From an uncultured Acetobacteraceae bacterium (lineage in GTDB: Bacteria > Pseudomonadota > Alphaproteobacteria > Acetobacterales > Acetobacteraceae): 64,000 nucleotides of DNA. Of this stretch, positions 42,018-51,204 are shown piece by piece. The position numbers were made by a program, and so were the translations under genes. The stretch is from NCBI GenBank assembly GCA_937873205.1, contig CALMVO010000122.1, positions 22,390 through 86,389 of the forward strand, written 5' to 3'. Within the stretch, counting starts at the first letter, position 1, and each line of letters opens with the position of its first letter. The notes below the pieces were generated by a model. The model had not been told where the DNA came from. It did not search any database and worked only from the letters and a program-made list of their open reading frames with translations.

Positions 42018-43069
42018 ATGAACATCCAGAACAGCCGCCGCTACTACGGCGAGGTGCTGTCCGGCTCCGCCGACCTCCGCACCGATGCCTGCTGCACGCT
42101 GGCCCCGCCACCGGCCGCCGTCGGCGCGGTGCTGGCGCGCGTGCACCAGGAGGTGCGGGACCGCTATTACGGGTGCGGGCTGGTGGTAACGGACGCCATC
42201 CTGGGGGCTCGCATCCTCTATCTCGGCTCGGGCTCCGGCCAGGATGCCTACGTGCTGGCCCAGCTCGTGGGCGAGCACGGCAGCGTCACCGGCGTCGATG
42301 CCACGCCCGAGCAAATCGCGGTGGCGGACCGCCATCTCGACTGGCATCGCCAAAATTCGGCTACGCCGCCTCCAACGTCCGCTTCCTCGAGGGCGACATC
42401 GAGCGGCTGGGCGATCTCCCCCTCCCGGAGGCCGACTTCGACGTCATCGTCTCGAACTGCGTGATCAACCTCGTTGCCGACAAGGCGGCGGTGTTCGCCT
42501 CGGCGCACCGGCTGCTGCAGCCGGGAGGCGAGCTCTATTTCTCCGACGTCTATGCCGACCGCCGGATCCCCCCTGCCCTGCTGGCCGACCCGGTGCTCCA
42601 CAGCGAATGCCTGTCGGGGGCACTGTGTTGGGGCGATTTTGACCGGCTGGCGCGGTCCACCGGCTTCACCGATCCAAGGCTGGTCACCGACCGCCCGTTC
42701 GGCATCGACGACCCAGAGATTGCCCGCACGCTTGAGGGCATCCGCTTCCACTCCGCGACCTACCGCCTGTTCAAGCTCGACGGCCTGGAGCCGCGTTGCG
42801 AGGATTACGGGCAGGCAGTGCGCTACCGCGGGACCATCGCCGACGCCGAACGCGCGTTCGTGCTGGATGGCCACCACCGGATCGAGACCGGGCGGCTGTT
42901 CCCGGTGTGCGGCAACACCTGGCGGATGCTGCACGACACCCGCTTCGCCGGGCATTTCGACTTCTTCGGTGACTTCTCGACGCATTACGGCGTCTTCGCC
43001 GGCTGCGGCGTGGCCAGCCCCTTCAGCGAGGCCGGCACCTCGGCGGCGACCGCCTCGGCCTGCTGCTGA
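42018..43069 (+). pseudogene. arsM: arsenite methyltransferase with a single-base frameshift near 42351..42358
   Basis: ARILYLGSGSGQDAYVLAQLVGEHGSVTGVDATPEQIAVADRHLDWHRQ / FGYAASNVRFLEGDIERLGDLPLPEADFDVIVSNCVINL in two frames. Confidence 0.8.
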
Positions 43070-43161
43070 GGGTGGTCGGGTAACCGAGGCGAGACTCGAC
43101 CCGCTTGCTATGTACCCATAATGAACGCGTGCTGGGCGGCTGGGCGCAGGTAGATCTGAGG

Positions 43162-43180
43162 ATCGCCTAAAGTAGGCGAT
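43162..43180 (+). promoter_or_regulatory. Perfect hairpin ATCGCCTA-AAG-TAGGCGAT immediately upstream of a GTG start
   Basis: 8-bp perfect arms, 3-nt loop, ends at the base before GTG 43181. Confidence 0.5.
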
Positions 43181-43324
43181 GTGACTGCAGACAACTGCCT
43201 TACCGACGTCGTCTTGGACCGCATGATGGCCGAGAGCAACGAGCGGGTTGCAAAGTCAAACCAAGATAGTGACCGATGCGGCGACCAGTTAACTCCTGTC
43301 GCCCGTGCTCCGATATATGCATGA
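43181..43324 (+). CDS. candidate small ORF (47 aa), stop overlapping the next gene by ATGA
   Basis: VTADNCLTDVVLDRMMAESNERVAKSNQDSDRCGDQLTPVARAPIYA*; TGA 43322-43324 overlaps ATG 43321. Confidence 0.35.
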   Translation: MTADNCLTDVVLDRMMAESNERVAKSNQDSDRCGDQLTPVARAPIYA

Positions 43325-44193
43325 TGCGGGGGAGAACGATGATGAGACGAGACATGATCTCAAGCGGGCTCAGACGGACCTTATCTCTGGCAGTGATGTC
43401 AGCATCTTTGACCGTGTTGTCAGAGGTAATAAACTTATCCGCCGCTCGATCACAGCGAGCTTATGATCAAGTCACACGGTTAGAAAATTTTCTAGAGCAG
43501 CTGGACTCTAGCCAAAACATCGTGGCTGGGAATCAATGGGGGAGAAACTTATCATCCTATCCAAACCTTGTAGGCATCTACCGGATACGGGATAGGCTGC
43601 TCCTTCTTGTCGCACAAAATACGCAGAAGCAATTGATCGTGGACCCATACTCGGGCAAGTCGCTACCGCTTGATCAGAGTCATTCAGATGAATTGGTTAG
43701 TCTGATCCAATCGGGACGTCAGGAGATGGAGGTCTCTTCCCTGCAGACCAAGGAAGGAATCCTGGTTAGGATGGAAGGATCTTCGTGGCAGACTTGGTCC
43801 TGTCAGTCAAATTTTCCAAGTTATATGATCGCCTCAAATACGCAAAGCGGATTGATAAGGTCTTTCTTTGTTGTAGTGCGATTTCCACTGCGCCGCGAAA
43901 GGGTTGGTCGATGCACGGGCGTTTTGCCACCTCATCAAAAGATCGATACGACACTTGATGAAGCTGCCATTGCGATGTTAGGCCTGTCGGACCGTACGCT
44001 TCTTTTGTTTGATCGCTCACACGGTTATCTGCTCCGTCTAGATGCGAAGTTCAGGCAACATACAACACTCAACAATAAAGTCTTCACCGTAGACGCAGCT
44101 CTTATCATAGACAAATTTAGTGGCGAGCCCGCAGAACGTTATCGAGTTGTTAAGGAGGCTGTCGACGACGTTGATAGCGAGACCTCAAGGTAA
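43321..44193 (+). CDS. unrecognised AT-rich gene, possibly exported or membrane-anchored; start may be 43321, 43339 or 43342
   Basis: Long ORF in DNA of clearly lower GC than the window; no family recognised. Confidence 0.65.
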   Translation: MMRGRTMMRRDMISSGLRRTLSLAVMSASLTVLSEVINLSAARSQRAYDQVTRLENFLEQLDSSQNIVAGNQWGRNLSSYPNLVGIYRIRDRLLLLVAQNTQKQLIVDPYSGKSLPLDQSHSDELVSLIQSGRQEMEVSSLQTKEGILVRMEGSSWQTWSCQSNFPSYMIASNTQSGLIRSFFVVVRFPLRRERVGRCTGVLPPHQKIDTTLDEAAIAMLGLSDRTLLLFDRSHGYLLRLDAKFRQHTTLNNKVFTVDAALIIDKFSGEPAERYRVVKEAVDDVDSETSR

Positions 44194-44293
44194 GAGGTGG
44201 TCGTGGACAGGGGAGCGCGGAGTGGCGTCGACGTTCTCCTTGATGAAGATGTTGTTCCGGCAGTTCAAGCCGTCACGGAATTGATCCAGCGAC

Positions 44294-45115
44294 CTAATCC
44301 GGTGCGATGACGAAGACGCCGCCCGGGTTCGATCCGGCATCGCGCCAGAAGGCGGTGCCAGCGAGGCGGGAGACGATGCCGGGCGGCAGCACCGTGCGGC
44401 GGTGGAGGGCCTCGACCCGCGGCCGCACAGCGTGCAGGCCGGGCGTGTTCAGGGCGGCGTCGAACGCGGCGGCGCCATCGTAAGCGACGGCGTCCGGATC
44501 GTGCGCGAAGGGCGGCAGGCCGAGCAGGTCGTAGAGCAGCGCCAGCACGCGCCGCGGATCGGCCACCAGCTCGTCGTAGTCGAGCAGGATCAGCCGGTGC
44601 GCGTGCTCGCCGTAATAGGCGTCCTGCAGCGCCTGCCAGGCGGCACCGAACGCGCCGGTCACCGCCATCAGCTGCTCGACGCGGTCGAATACGGTGGCCG
44701 AGGCCGGCAGGCCATGCAGCTTGGAGATAAGGTAGGCGTTGCGGCGGAACAGTCGCTCGAAGCTGTCGATGATCCAGACCGGGTCGCGCACGCAGGCGAC
44801 GACGTACGCATTCGGCTGCAGGTCGGCGAGCAGGCCCATGTGCGCGCACCAGGCGCGGTTGGTGTCGAACAGCACGGCATCGTCGGGGGCGTCGCCGGCG
44901 GCGGCGGCGAACAGGGCCCGCAGCACGCGGCGGCGGCCGGCATCGTCGAAGGTGGCGGCGTATTCCCCCTGCCCCAGCACCGGCAGCACGCGCTCGCACA
45001 GCACCGCCAGCGGGCTGCTCATCCCGGCGCGCAAGGCCGGGTTCTGGCGCAGCAGGGCGGCCAGCAGCGTCGAGCCGGAGCGCGGCAACCCGGAGATGAA
45101 GTGGATCGTTCGCAT
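44294..45115 (-). CDS. sulfotransferase family protein
   Basis: IHFISGLPRSGSTLLAALLRQNPALRAGMSSPL PAPS loop; VVACVRDPVWIIDSFERLFR. Confidence 0.88.
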   Translation of the reverse strand: MRTIHFISGLPRSGSTLLAALLRQNPALRAGMSSPLAVLCERVLPVLGQGEYAATFDDAGRRRVLRALFAAAAGDAPDDAVLFDTNRAWCAHMGLLADLQPNAYVVACVRDPVWIIDSFERLFRRNAYLISKLHGLPASATVFDRVEQLMAVTGAFGAAWQALQDAYYGEHAHRLILLDYDELVADPRRVLALLYDLLGLPPFAHDPDAVAYDGAAAFDAALNTPGLHAVRPRVEALHRRTVLPPGIVSRLAGTAFWRDAGSNPGGVFVIAPD

Positions 45116-45136
45116 GGTCACACCCGGGGTCATGCC

Positions 45137-45346
45137 ATGAAAATCAGCGCGCGCAACATCCTCGCGGGCCGGATCGTCGCCCTCACCAAGGGCGCCACCA
45201 CAGCCCATGTCCGGCTGGAGCTGCCGGGCGGGTCGATCGTGACGGCGTCGATCACCAACGAGGCGGTGGACGAGCTCGGGCTCGCGGTCGGTACCGAGGC
45301 CAGCGCGGTGATCAAGGCGTCCGACGTCATGATCGCGGTGGCGTAG
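45137..45346 (+). CDS. TOBE/Mop-domain molybdopterin-binding protein
   Basis: MKISARNILAGRIVALTKGATTAHVRLELPGGSIVTASITNEAVDELGLAVGTEASAVIKASDVMIAV. Confidence 0.9.
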   Translation: MKISARNILAGRIVALTKGATTAHVRLELPGGSIVTASITNEAVDELGLAVGTEASAVIKASDVMIAVA

Positions 45347-45351
45347 CGGCG

Positions 45352-46314
45352 ATGGGGCTGCTCGTCGACGGAGTCTGGCAGGACCGCTGGTATGAGACCC
45401 AGAAGGGGCGCTTCGAGCGCCAGGACAGCCGGTTCCGCAGCTGGGTGACGCCGGACGGACGTCCCGGGCCCACCGGCGAGGGCGGCTTCGCGGCAACGCC
45501 CGGCCGCTACCACCTCTTCGTGTCGCTGGCCTGCCCGTGGGCGCACCGGGCGCTGATCCTGCGCAGCCTCCAGGGCTTGCAGCCGGCGATCGGGCTGTCG
45601 GTGACGCACTGGTTCATGGGCGAGGAGGGCTGGAGCTTCGAGCCCGGCCCGGGCGTGGTGCCGGACCCGATCCTGGGGGCGCGCCACCTGCACGAGCTCT
45701 ACGTGGCGGCGGACCCACACTATTCCGGGCGGGTGACGGTGCCGGTGCTGTGGGACCGCGAACGCGCCACGATCGTCTCGAACGAGAGCGCCGACATCGT
45801 GCGCATGCTGAACGGCGCCTTCGACCAGGCAGGCGCGCGCCCGGTGGCGGACCGGTTCGCCGACTTTTGGCCGGAGGGGCTGCGGGCGGAGATCGAGGCG
45901 GTCAACAGCCGGGTCTACGACACCGTCAACAACGGCGTGTATCGCGCCGGCTTCGCCACCACGCAGGAGGCGTACGAGGAGGCGGTGACCGCCCTGTTCG
46001 AGACGCTGGACTGGCTGGAGCGGCGGCTGTCGGATCGGCCCTATCTCATGGGCGATGCGCCGACGGAGGCGGATGTCCGGCTGTTCACCACCCTGGTGCG
46101 CTTCGACGCGGTGTATCACGGGCACTTCAAGTGCAACCTGCGCCAGGTCATGGACTACCCGGCGCTGTGGCGGTTCACGCGCGAGATCTACGCGTGGCCG
46201 GGCGTCGCCGAGACGGTCGATTTCACCCACATCAAGCGGCATTACTACCAGAGCCACCCAACCATCAATCCGAACCGGATCGTGCCGCTCTTCGTGCCCG
46301 ATTTCTCGCACTAG
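45352..46314 (+). CDS. glutathione S-transferase, Xi class / glutathionyl-hydroquinone reductase
   Basis: LACPWAHRALILRSLQGL; NESADIVRMLN; TEADVRLFTTLVRFDAVYHGHFKCNLRQVMDYP. Confidence 0.92.
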   Translation: MGLLVDGVWQDRWYETQKGRFERQDSRFRSWVTPDGRPGPTGEGGFAATPGRYHLFVSLACPWAHRALILRSLQGLQPAIGLSVTHWFMGEEGWSFEPGPGVVPDPILGARHLHELYVAADPHYSGRVTVPVLWDRERATIVSNESADIVRMLNGAFDQAGARPVADRFADFWPEGLRAEIEAVNSRVYDTVNNGVYRAGFATTQEAYEEAVTALFETLDWLERRLSDRPYLMGDAPTEADVRLFTTLVRFDAVYHGHFKCNLRQVMDYPALWRFTREIYAWPGVAETVDFTHIKRHYYQSHPTINPNRIVPLFVPDFSH

Positions 46315-46368
46315 GGACTCGCCCCCCACGGCTTTGTTCTTCCTTTGTTCGTGGAGGTGCGATAGGAG

Positions 46369-46653
46369 GTGATCAACCGGAACGGGGATCGCGATATGAG
46401 ACGGTCGAGGTGGATCTGCAGCTTGACGCTGGCCCTTGTGGCGGGCGCGACCCAACCCGCACTCGCGGCCGGCCTGCAGGGCGGCGTGGTTCTCTGCGCA
46501 GCGATGCAGACCGCGTCCACGGCGTCGGGCGCCCGGAAGTCGATGCGGCCGATCGGCGATGGCCGTCTGCTGGCCCCGACGAGGCCGGCGATCTTCCTCT
46601 CCCGGGAGGGCGGCCGCTGCGCCTGGCCTGCCAGGACCCGCCTCGCGGGTTGA
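46369..46653 (+). CDS. hypothetical exported protein
   Basis: 94-aa ORF with signal-like ICSLTLALVAGATQPALAA. Confidence 0.35.
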   Translation: MINRNGDRDMRRSRWICSLTLALVAGATQPALAAGLQGGVVLCAAMQTASTASGARKSMRPIGDGRLLAPTRPAIFLSREGGRCAWPARTRLAG

Positions 46654-46730
46654 GCGGGGGCGGGGTCGGCTTGCAGCCGCCCGTCCAAGGGAGGAAAACC
46701 GGCGAGACAGCGGGTTGGACGGAGCGCCGG

Positions 46731-47033
46731 ATGTTCGGGAAGAAGACCAGGTCGGCAACGGAGGCGCCCTCCGCCGGCAGGACGGCCGCCGCGGCGCCGG
46801 CGGCACCCCGATCGGTACCGAAAACGCTGCAGACCGCCTCAAAGGGCAAACAGGCCTACGAGGCGCGGCGGGCGGAGAAGGCCGGCATCGGGCTCGAGAA
46901 ATGGATGGCGGACAAGGGCCGTCGCGCCCAGGCCGAACGCGACCTGGAGCAGCGGCAGCGGCGCGCGGCGGCGCCGGCGAAGAAGCCCGGCCTGCTGCGC
47001 CGATTGCTCGACCGGGCGCACAAGCCGCTCTGA
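46731..47033 (+). CDS. hypothetical basic protein
   Basis: MFGKKTRSATEAPS..GIGLEKWMADKGRRAQAERDLEQRQRRAAAPAKKPGLLRRLLDRAHKPL. Confidence 0.4.
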   Translation: MFGKKTRSATEAPSAGRTAAAAPAAPRSVPKTLQTASKGKQAYEARRAEKAGIGLEKWMADKGRRAQAERDLEQRQRRAAAPAKKPGLLRRLLDRAHKPL

Positions 47034-47087
47034 GCTTCCTCGACCGCACTGCCGCAGCCCTGCCGCTCCCAAGCCGGAGACCATCCG

Positions 47088-48554
47088 ATGCTCGATCGTC
47101 CCGCGGCCAGCGTCGCCCCGCTGCAGGCCGGCCGCAGCGGCGCCATCGTGCCGGTCATCCTGTCGGGCGGGTCCGGCAGCCGGCTGTGGCCGGTCTCGCG
47201 GGCGAGCTTCCCGAAGCAGCTCTGGCCGCTGATCTCGGACCGCACGATGCTGCAGGAGACGGCGTTGCGGGGCGTCGGCCCGGACTTCGCGCCGCCGGTG
47301 ATCGTCTGCAACCAGGAGCACCGGTTCCTGATCGCCGAGCAGCTGCGCGAGGCCGGGATCGAGGGCGCGCGCATCGTGCTGGAGCCGGTCGGCCGCAACT
47401 CCGGGCCTGCCGTGGCGGCAGCGGCGCTGCTGGTGGCGGAGACAACGCCCGACGCCGTGCTGTGGATGATGGCGGCCGACTCCGCGATCCGGCGGCCCGA
47501 GGCGCTGGCGGACTCGGTGGCAATGGCGGTCGAGGCGGCGCGCGGCGGCCGGCTGGTCACGTTCGGCATGAAGCCGGTTCGGGCCGAGACCGGCTACGGC
47601 TACATCGAGGCGGGCGAGCCGCTGGAGGGCCTGCCCGGCGTGCGCGCCCTCGCGGCGTTCATCGAAAAGCCGGATGCGGCCACCGCGGCGACGCTGGCCG
47701 GCTCCGGGCGGCACCTGTGGAACTCGGGCATGTATGTGTTCACGGCGCAGACGCTGCTGGATGAGATGCAGGCGCATGCGCCGGACGTGCTGGCGGCGGT
47801 GCGACGCGCGGTCGAGGGACGGCAGACCGATCTCGACTTCATCCGTCTGGAACCGGACGCGTTCGCGGCCGCACCCGACATCAGCATCGACTACGCGGTC
47901 GCCGAACGGACCGCGCGGGCGGCGGTGGTGCCGGCCGACCTCGGCTGGTCGGACGTCGGCAGCTGGGACGCGCTGTGGGACATCAGCCCGAAGGACGCCA
48001 CCGGCAACGTGTCGATCGGCGACGTGTTCCTGGAGCACACCACCAACTGCTATGTCCGCTCGGACGGCATCGTCACGGCGGTGACCGGGCTCGCCGACGC
48101 GGTGGTGGTGGTGACCGAGGATGCGGTGCTGGTGACGCACCGCGACCGGGCGCAGGACGTGAAGAGGGTGGTGGACCGGCTGCGGAAGGCCGGCCGGCAC
48201 GAGGCGGTGGCGCACAACCGCTGCTACCGGCCCTGGGGGTTCTACGAGAGCCTGATCCAGGGCGACCGGTTCCAGGTGAAGCGGATCGTGGTGATGCCGG
48301 GCCAGAGGCTGTCGCTGCAGCGGCACTACCACCGCGCCGAGCACTGGGTGGTGGTGGCCGGCGTGGCGATGGTGACGCGGGACGGCGAACAGGTGATGGT
48401 GCGCGAGAACGAAAGCATCTACCTGCCGCTCGGCTGCGTGCACCGGATGGAGAACCCAGGCCGCATCCCGCTCACCCTGATCGAGGTGCAGTCCGGCGCC
48501 TATCTCGGCGAGGACGACATCGTCCGGCTCGAGGACACCTACAACCGGGCCTGA
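47088..48554 (+). CDS. manC: mannose-1-phosphate guanylyltransferase / mannose-6-phosphate isomerase
   Basis: VPVILSGGSGSRLWPVSRASFPKQL; EKPDAATAATL; cupin C-terminus RPWGFYESLIQGDRFQVKRIVVMPGQRLSLQRHYHRAEHWVVV. Confidence 0.95.
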   Translation: MLDRPAASVAPLQAGRSGAIVPVILSGGSGSRLWPVSRASFPKQLWPLISDRTMLQETALRGVGPDFAPPVIVCNQEHRFLIAEQLREAGIEGARIVLEPVGRNSGPAVAAAALLVAETTPDAVLWMMAADSAIRRPEALADSVAMAVEAARGGRLVTFGMKPVRAETGYGYIEAGEPLEGLPGVRALAAFIEKPDAATAATLAGSGRHLWNSGMYVFTAQTLLDEMQAHAPDVLAAVRRAVEGRQTDLDFIRLEPDAFAAAPDISIDYAVAERTARAAVVPADLGWSDVGSWDALWDISPKDATGNVSIGDVFLEHTTNCYVRSDGIVTAVTGLADAVVVVTEDAVLVTHRDRAQDVKRVVDRLRKAGRHEAVAHNRCYRPWGFYESLIQGDRFQVKRIVVMPGQRLSLQRHYHRAEHWVVVAGVAMVTRDGEQVMVRENESIYLPLGCVHRMENPGRIPLTLIEVQSGAYLGEDDIVRLEDTYNRA

Positions 48555-48556
48555 CC

Positions 48557-49150
48557 CTACCGCAGCCCGAGCTCGCGGCGGCGCAGCGACAGGCCGAAGG
48601 CGAGCGCCGCGATGCCGCCGACGATCAGTTCCACCGCGACCACGGTGCCGAGCAGCCACAGGCCCGACCAGGGCAGCGAGACATAGATCAGGATGCCGAC
48701 GGCCAGCGCCACCAGGCCGCTCAGCAGCAGGCTCCACCATCCCGAGAGTTGGCGGTGGCCGCCGGCCCAGACCGCGCGGGCGAGGCCGGCGAAGATCAGG
48801 CAGCCGGCGAGGAAGGCGGTAAGGAGCAACGAGCCGGTCACCGGCTCGCGGATGATCGAGAGGCCGCCCAGCACGTAGAGCACCCCGATCAGGGCGGGCA
48901 GCCAGACGCCGGTGCGGCGGTGGACGGGGCCGCGGTCGCCGTGATGGGCGAGGGCGTGCACGAACTGCACGATGCCGGCCGCGATCAGCAGCAGCCCGAT
49001 CAGGATGGTGCTGGCCAGCGTCGTGACGATGACGTCGGCCCAGGCCAGCACGCCGAGCAGGACGGAGACGATGCCAAGCGCGATGAACCAGCCGGCGCGC
49101 GGCGCGGGCCGCCCGGCGATGGATGGAAAGTCGATGCGACGGCCGGACAT
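48557..49150 (-). CDS. HdeD family membrane protein
   Basis: GWFIALGIVSVLLGVLAWADVIVTTLASTILIGLLLIAAGIVQF; multi-TM. Confidence 0.85.
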   Translation of the reverse strand: MSGRRIDFPSIAGRPAPRAGWFIALGIVSVLLGVLAWADVIVTTLASTILIGLLLIAAGIVQFVHALAHHGDRGPVHRRTGVWLPALIGVLYVLGGLSIIREPVTGSLLLTAFLAGCLIFAGLARAVWAGGHRQLSGWWSLLLSGLVALAVGILIYVSLPWSGLWLLGTVVAVELIVGGIAALAFGLSLRRRELGLR

Positions 49151-49225
49151 GATACCCCCTCGACGAGGCGGCAGGCGCCTCCGTCCCGCGTCAAGACGCC
49201 GCGCGACGCCGACCGTTCCGACGCC

Positions 49226-49660
49226 GTGACGCCGGGTGCGTGGGTCCGCCGCCTGGCCCTGGCCGTGGCGGTGCTGTCGGGGCTGGCGGCGCTGTCGATC
49301 GAGATGCTGCCGCTGCTGCTGGTGCTTCTGCTGCTGCTGTTCGACCGGGTGACGCATGGCGTGCTGGTGCTGCTGGGCGCGCTGCTGGAATGGCTGCGGT
49401 CGCTGCTGCCAGCCGGCGGGGGCGGGCTGTCGCAGTATGGGGCGCTCGCCGCCGATCCGCTGGCGGTGGCGGCGCGAGCGCTGCTGCTCGGCCTGCCCTG
49501 CCTCGCCGGACTGCTGCTGCTGGGCGTCCGCCGCTGGTGGCCGGCGCTGCTGTGCTGGGGCTTGGACCTGGCGCTTGCGGTCGTCTCTATGAACCTGCCC
49601 GCCGCGATCGCCCTATTCCCCGGCCTGCTGGCCATCCTCACGCTCATTCAGCGGAGCTAG
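49226..49660 (+). CDS. hypothetical membrane protein (GTG start)
   Basis: Leu-rich multi-TM ORF. Confidence 0.5.
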   Translation: MTPGAWVRRLALAVAVLSGLAALSIEMLPLLLVLLLLLFDRVTHGVLVLLGALLEWLRSLLPAGGGGLSQYGALAADPLAVAARALLLGLPCLAGLLLLGVRRWWPALLCWGLDLALAVVSMNLPAAIALFPGLLAILTLIQRS

Positions 49661-49672
49661 AATGTCGCGGGT

Positions 49673-49716
49673 CTGGGGCCGCCGGCCCCAGCGGGGTCCA
49701 GGGGCGGCGCCCCTGG
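49673..49716. repeat. Modular palindromic repeat, site C (49673..49691 and 49698..49716) between convergent genes
   Basis: CTGGGGCC-GCC-GGCCCCAG CGGGGT CCAGGGGC-GGC-GCCCCTGG. Confidence 0.92.
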
Positions 49717-49719
49717 CCT

Positions 49720-51204
49720 TCACGGCAACCGGACGATCCCGTCCGGTACGTCCGGCCGCAGCGTCACGCGATAGAGCCGGTAGCGTTCCGCCGCCCGGTC
49801 GTCGCGACCGCGGACCAGTTCGCCCGCCGGCACAAGCGACGCCCAATCGCGCGGATCAGGCGCGTCGTGACGTCGCTCGCTGCGGACCAGCACGCCGCCG
49901 GTGATGCCCGGACGGGGCGGCGGCAGCCGGAACAGGCGCCAGCGCGGCTCCGCTCCCACGACCTCACGGTCCGGCAGCGCGTACGCCAGTTCGCTGGCGA
50001 GGCCGTACTCATCGGCCGCCACGAAGCCGGGCGTCGAGGCCGCCGCCGCGCGGGCCAGTTCGGGCCAGCCGGCGAGGCGCTGCAGGGTGGGGTCGAGCGC
50101 GCGCGGCAGTGGCCAGGGCGCCAGCGTCGCCTGCAGGTAGACCGGCAGCGCCAGCGCCAGACCGAGGGAAGCGGCCGGCATCCAGCGGCGATGCACCGAC
50201 GCCGACGCAGCCAGCGCCGCGGCCGGGTAGAGCAGGCTGGGCCAGTTCGCCTGCACGCGGGCACCGAGCGCGTGCTGCACGAACACCGCCAACGGCAGCA
50301 GCGTGATCCAGGCCAGCAGCGAGGCGGGGGCATCGCCGTGGCGTCCGGCGCGGACGGCGCCGAGCAGGCCGAGCACGAGCAGCCCGAACACCCAGGGCGT
50401 GGCCAATCCGACCTGGCCCAGCACCAGCTCGGCGCAGTAGCGCGCCGCCCGGGCCGGATGCCAGTCGCCGGTGCGGCCGCCCTGCTTCAGGAGGCTTGCC
50501 CAGCCATGCGTCGCGTTCCAGGCCAGCACGGGCAGCACCGCCGCCAGCGCCAGCAAGGCGCCCAGCCAGGGGCCGGGGGTGCGCAGCCAGCCGCGGCCCG
50601 CCCGCGTCGCCAGCAGCCATCCCGCCAGCCCGGCCGCCGTCAGCAGGGCGGTATACTTGCTGTCGAGCGCCAGCCCGACGGCGAGGCCGGCCGCCAGCCA
50701 CCAGGCGCCGCGGCCGCTGGCGACCGCGCGCAGCACGGCGGCCAGCGCCAGGGTCCAGAAGAACAGCAGCGGCGTGTCCGGCGTCATGGTGACGCTGCCG
50801 ACGCCGAGCATCAGGGTGGCGTTCAGCAGCGCGCCGGCGGCGATCGCGCGGGTGCGGCGCCGCTCCGGGTCGGCGTCATCGAGATCGGCCGCGGCGCGGC
50901 CCAGCAGCAGGGTGCCCAGCGCTGCCGAGAGCGGCGACAGCAGCCGGACGCCGAGCGGGCCGTCGCCGGCGAGCCAGGTTCCGGCGTGGATCCACAGCGC
51001 CACCATCGGCGGATGGTCCAGGTAGCCGGGGGCGAGCGCCTTCGACCAGACCCAGTAGTAGCACTCGTCCGGCGACAACGGCGCCAGCGTGCAGACCAGC
51101 AGCCGCAGCAGGGTGAGACCGGCCAGCGCCAAGAGCCAGGGTGCCAAGGGATGTCGGGTCAGCGCAGGCGCCAGATCAGGGTCGAGGACACCGCGTAGTT
51201 CCAC
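49720..51204 (-). CDS. glycosyltransferase family 39 (ArnT-like)
   Basis: LSPDECYYWVWSKALAPGYLDHPPMVALWIHAGTWLAGDGPLGVRLLS. Confidence 0.88.
   Translation of the reverse strand: MELRGVLDPDLAPALTRHPLAPWLLALAGLTLLRLLVCTLAPLSPDECYYWVWSKALAPGYLDHPPMVALWIHAGTWLAGDGPLGVRLLSPLSAALGTLLLGRAAADLDDADPERRRTRAIAAGALLNATLMLGVGSVTMTPDTPLLFFWTLALAAVLRAVASGRGAWWLAAGLAVGLALDSKYTALLTAAGLAGWLLATRAGRGWLRTPGPWLGALLALAAVLPVLAWNATHGWASLLKQGGRTGDWHPARAARYCAELVLGQVGLATPWVFGLLVLGLLGAVRAGRHGDAPASLLAWITLLPLAVFVQHALGARVQANWPSLLYPAAALAASASVHRRWMPAASLGLALALPVYLQATLAPWPLPRALDPTLQRLAGWPELARAAAASTPGFVAADEYGLASELAYALPDREVVGAEPRWRLFRLPPPRPGITGGVLVRSERRHDAPDPRDWASLVPAGELVRGRDDRAAERYRLYRVTLRPDVPDGIVRLP

Noticed and set aside
44198-44310. 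Short ORF after the orphan gene (VVVDRGARSGVDVLLDEDVVPAVQAVTELIQRPNPVR)
   Set aside because: No recognisable family, no convincing ribosome-binding site, overlaps the sulfotransferase 3' end.
45130-47049. 639-aa minus ORF opposite the GST gene
   Set aside because: Antisense artefact over a well-recognised Xi-class GST.
49240-51198. 652-aa plus ORF antisense to the GT39 gene
   Set aside because: Gln/Arg/Gly-rich low-complexity translation, no domain; GT39 frame fits better.
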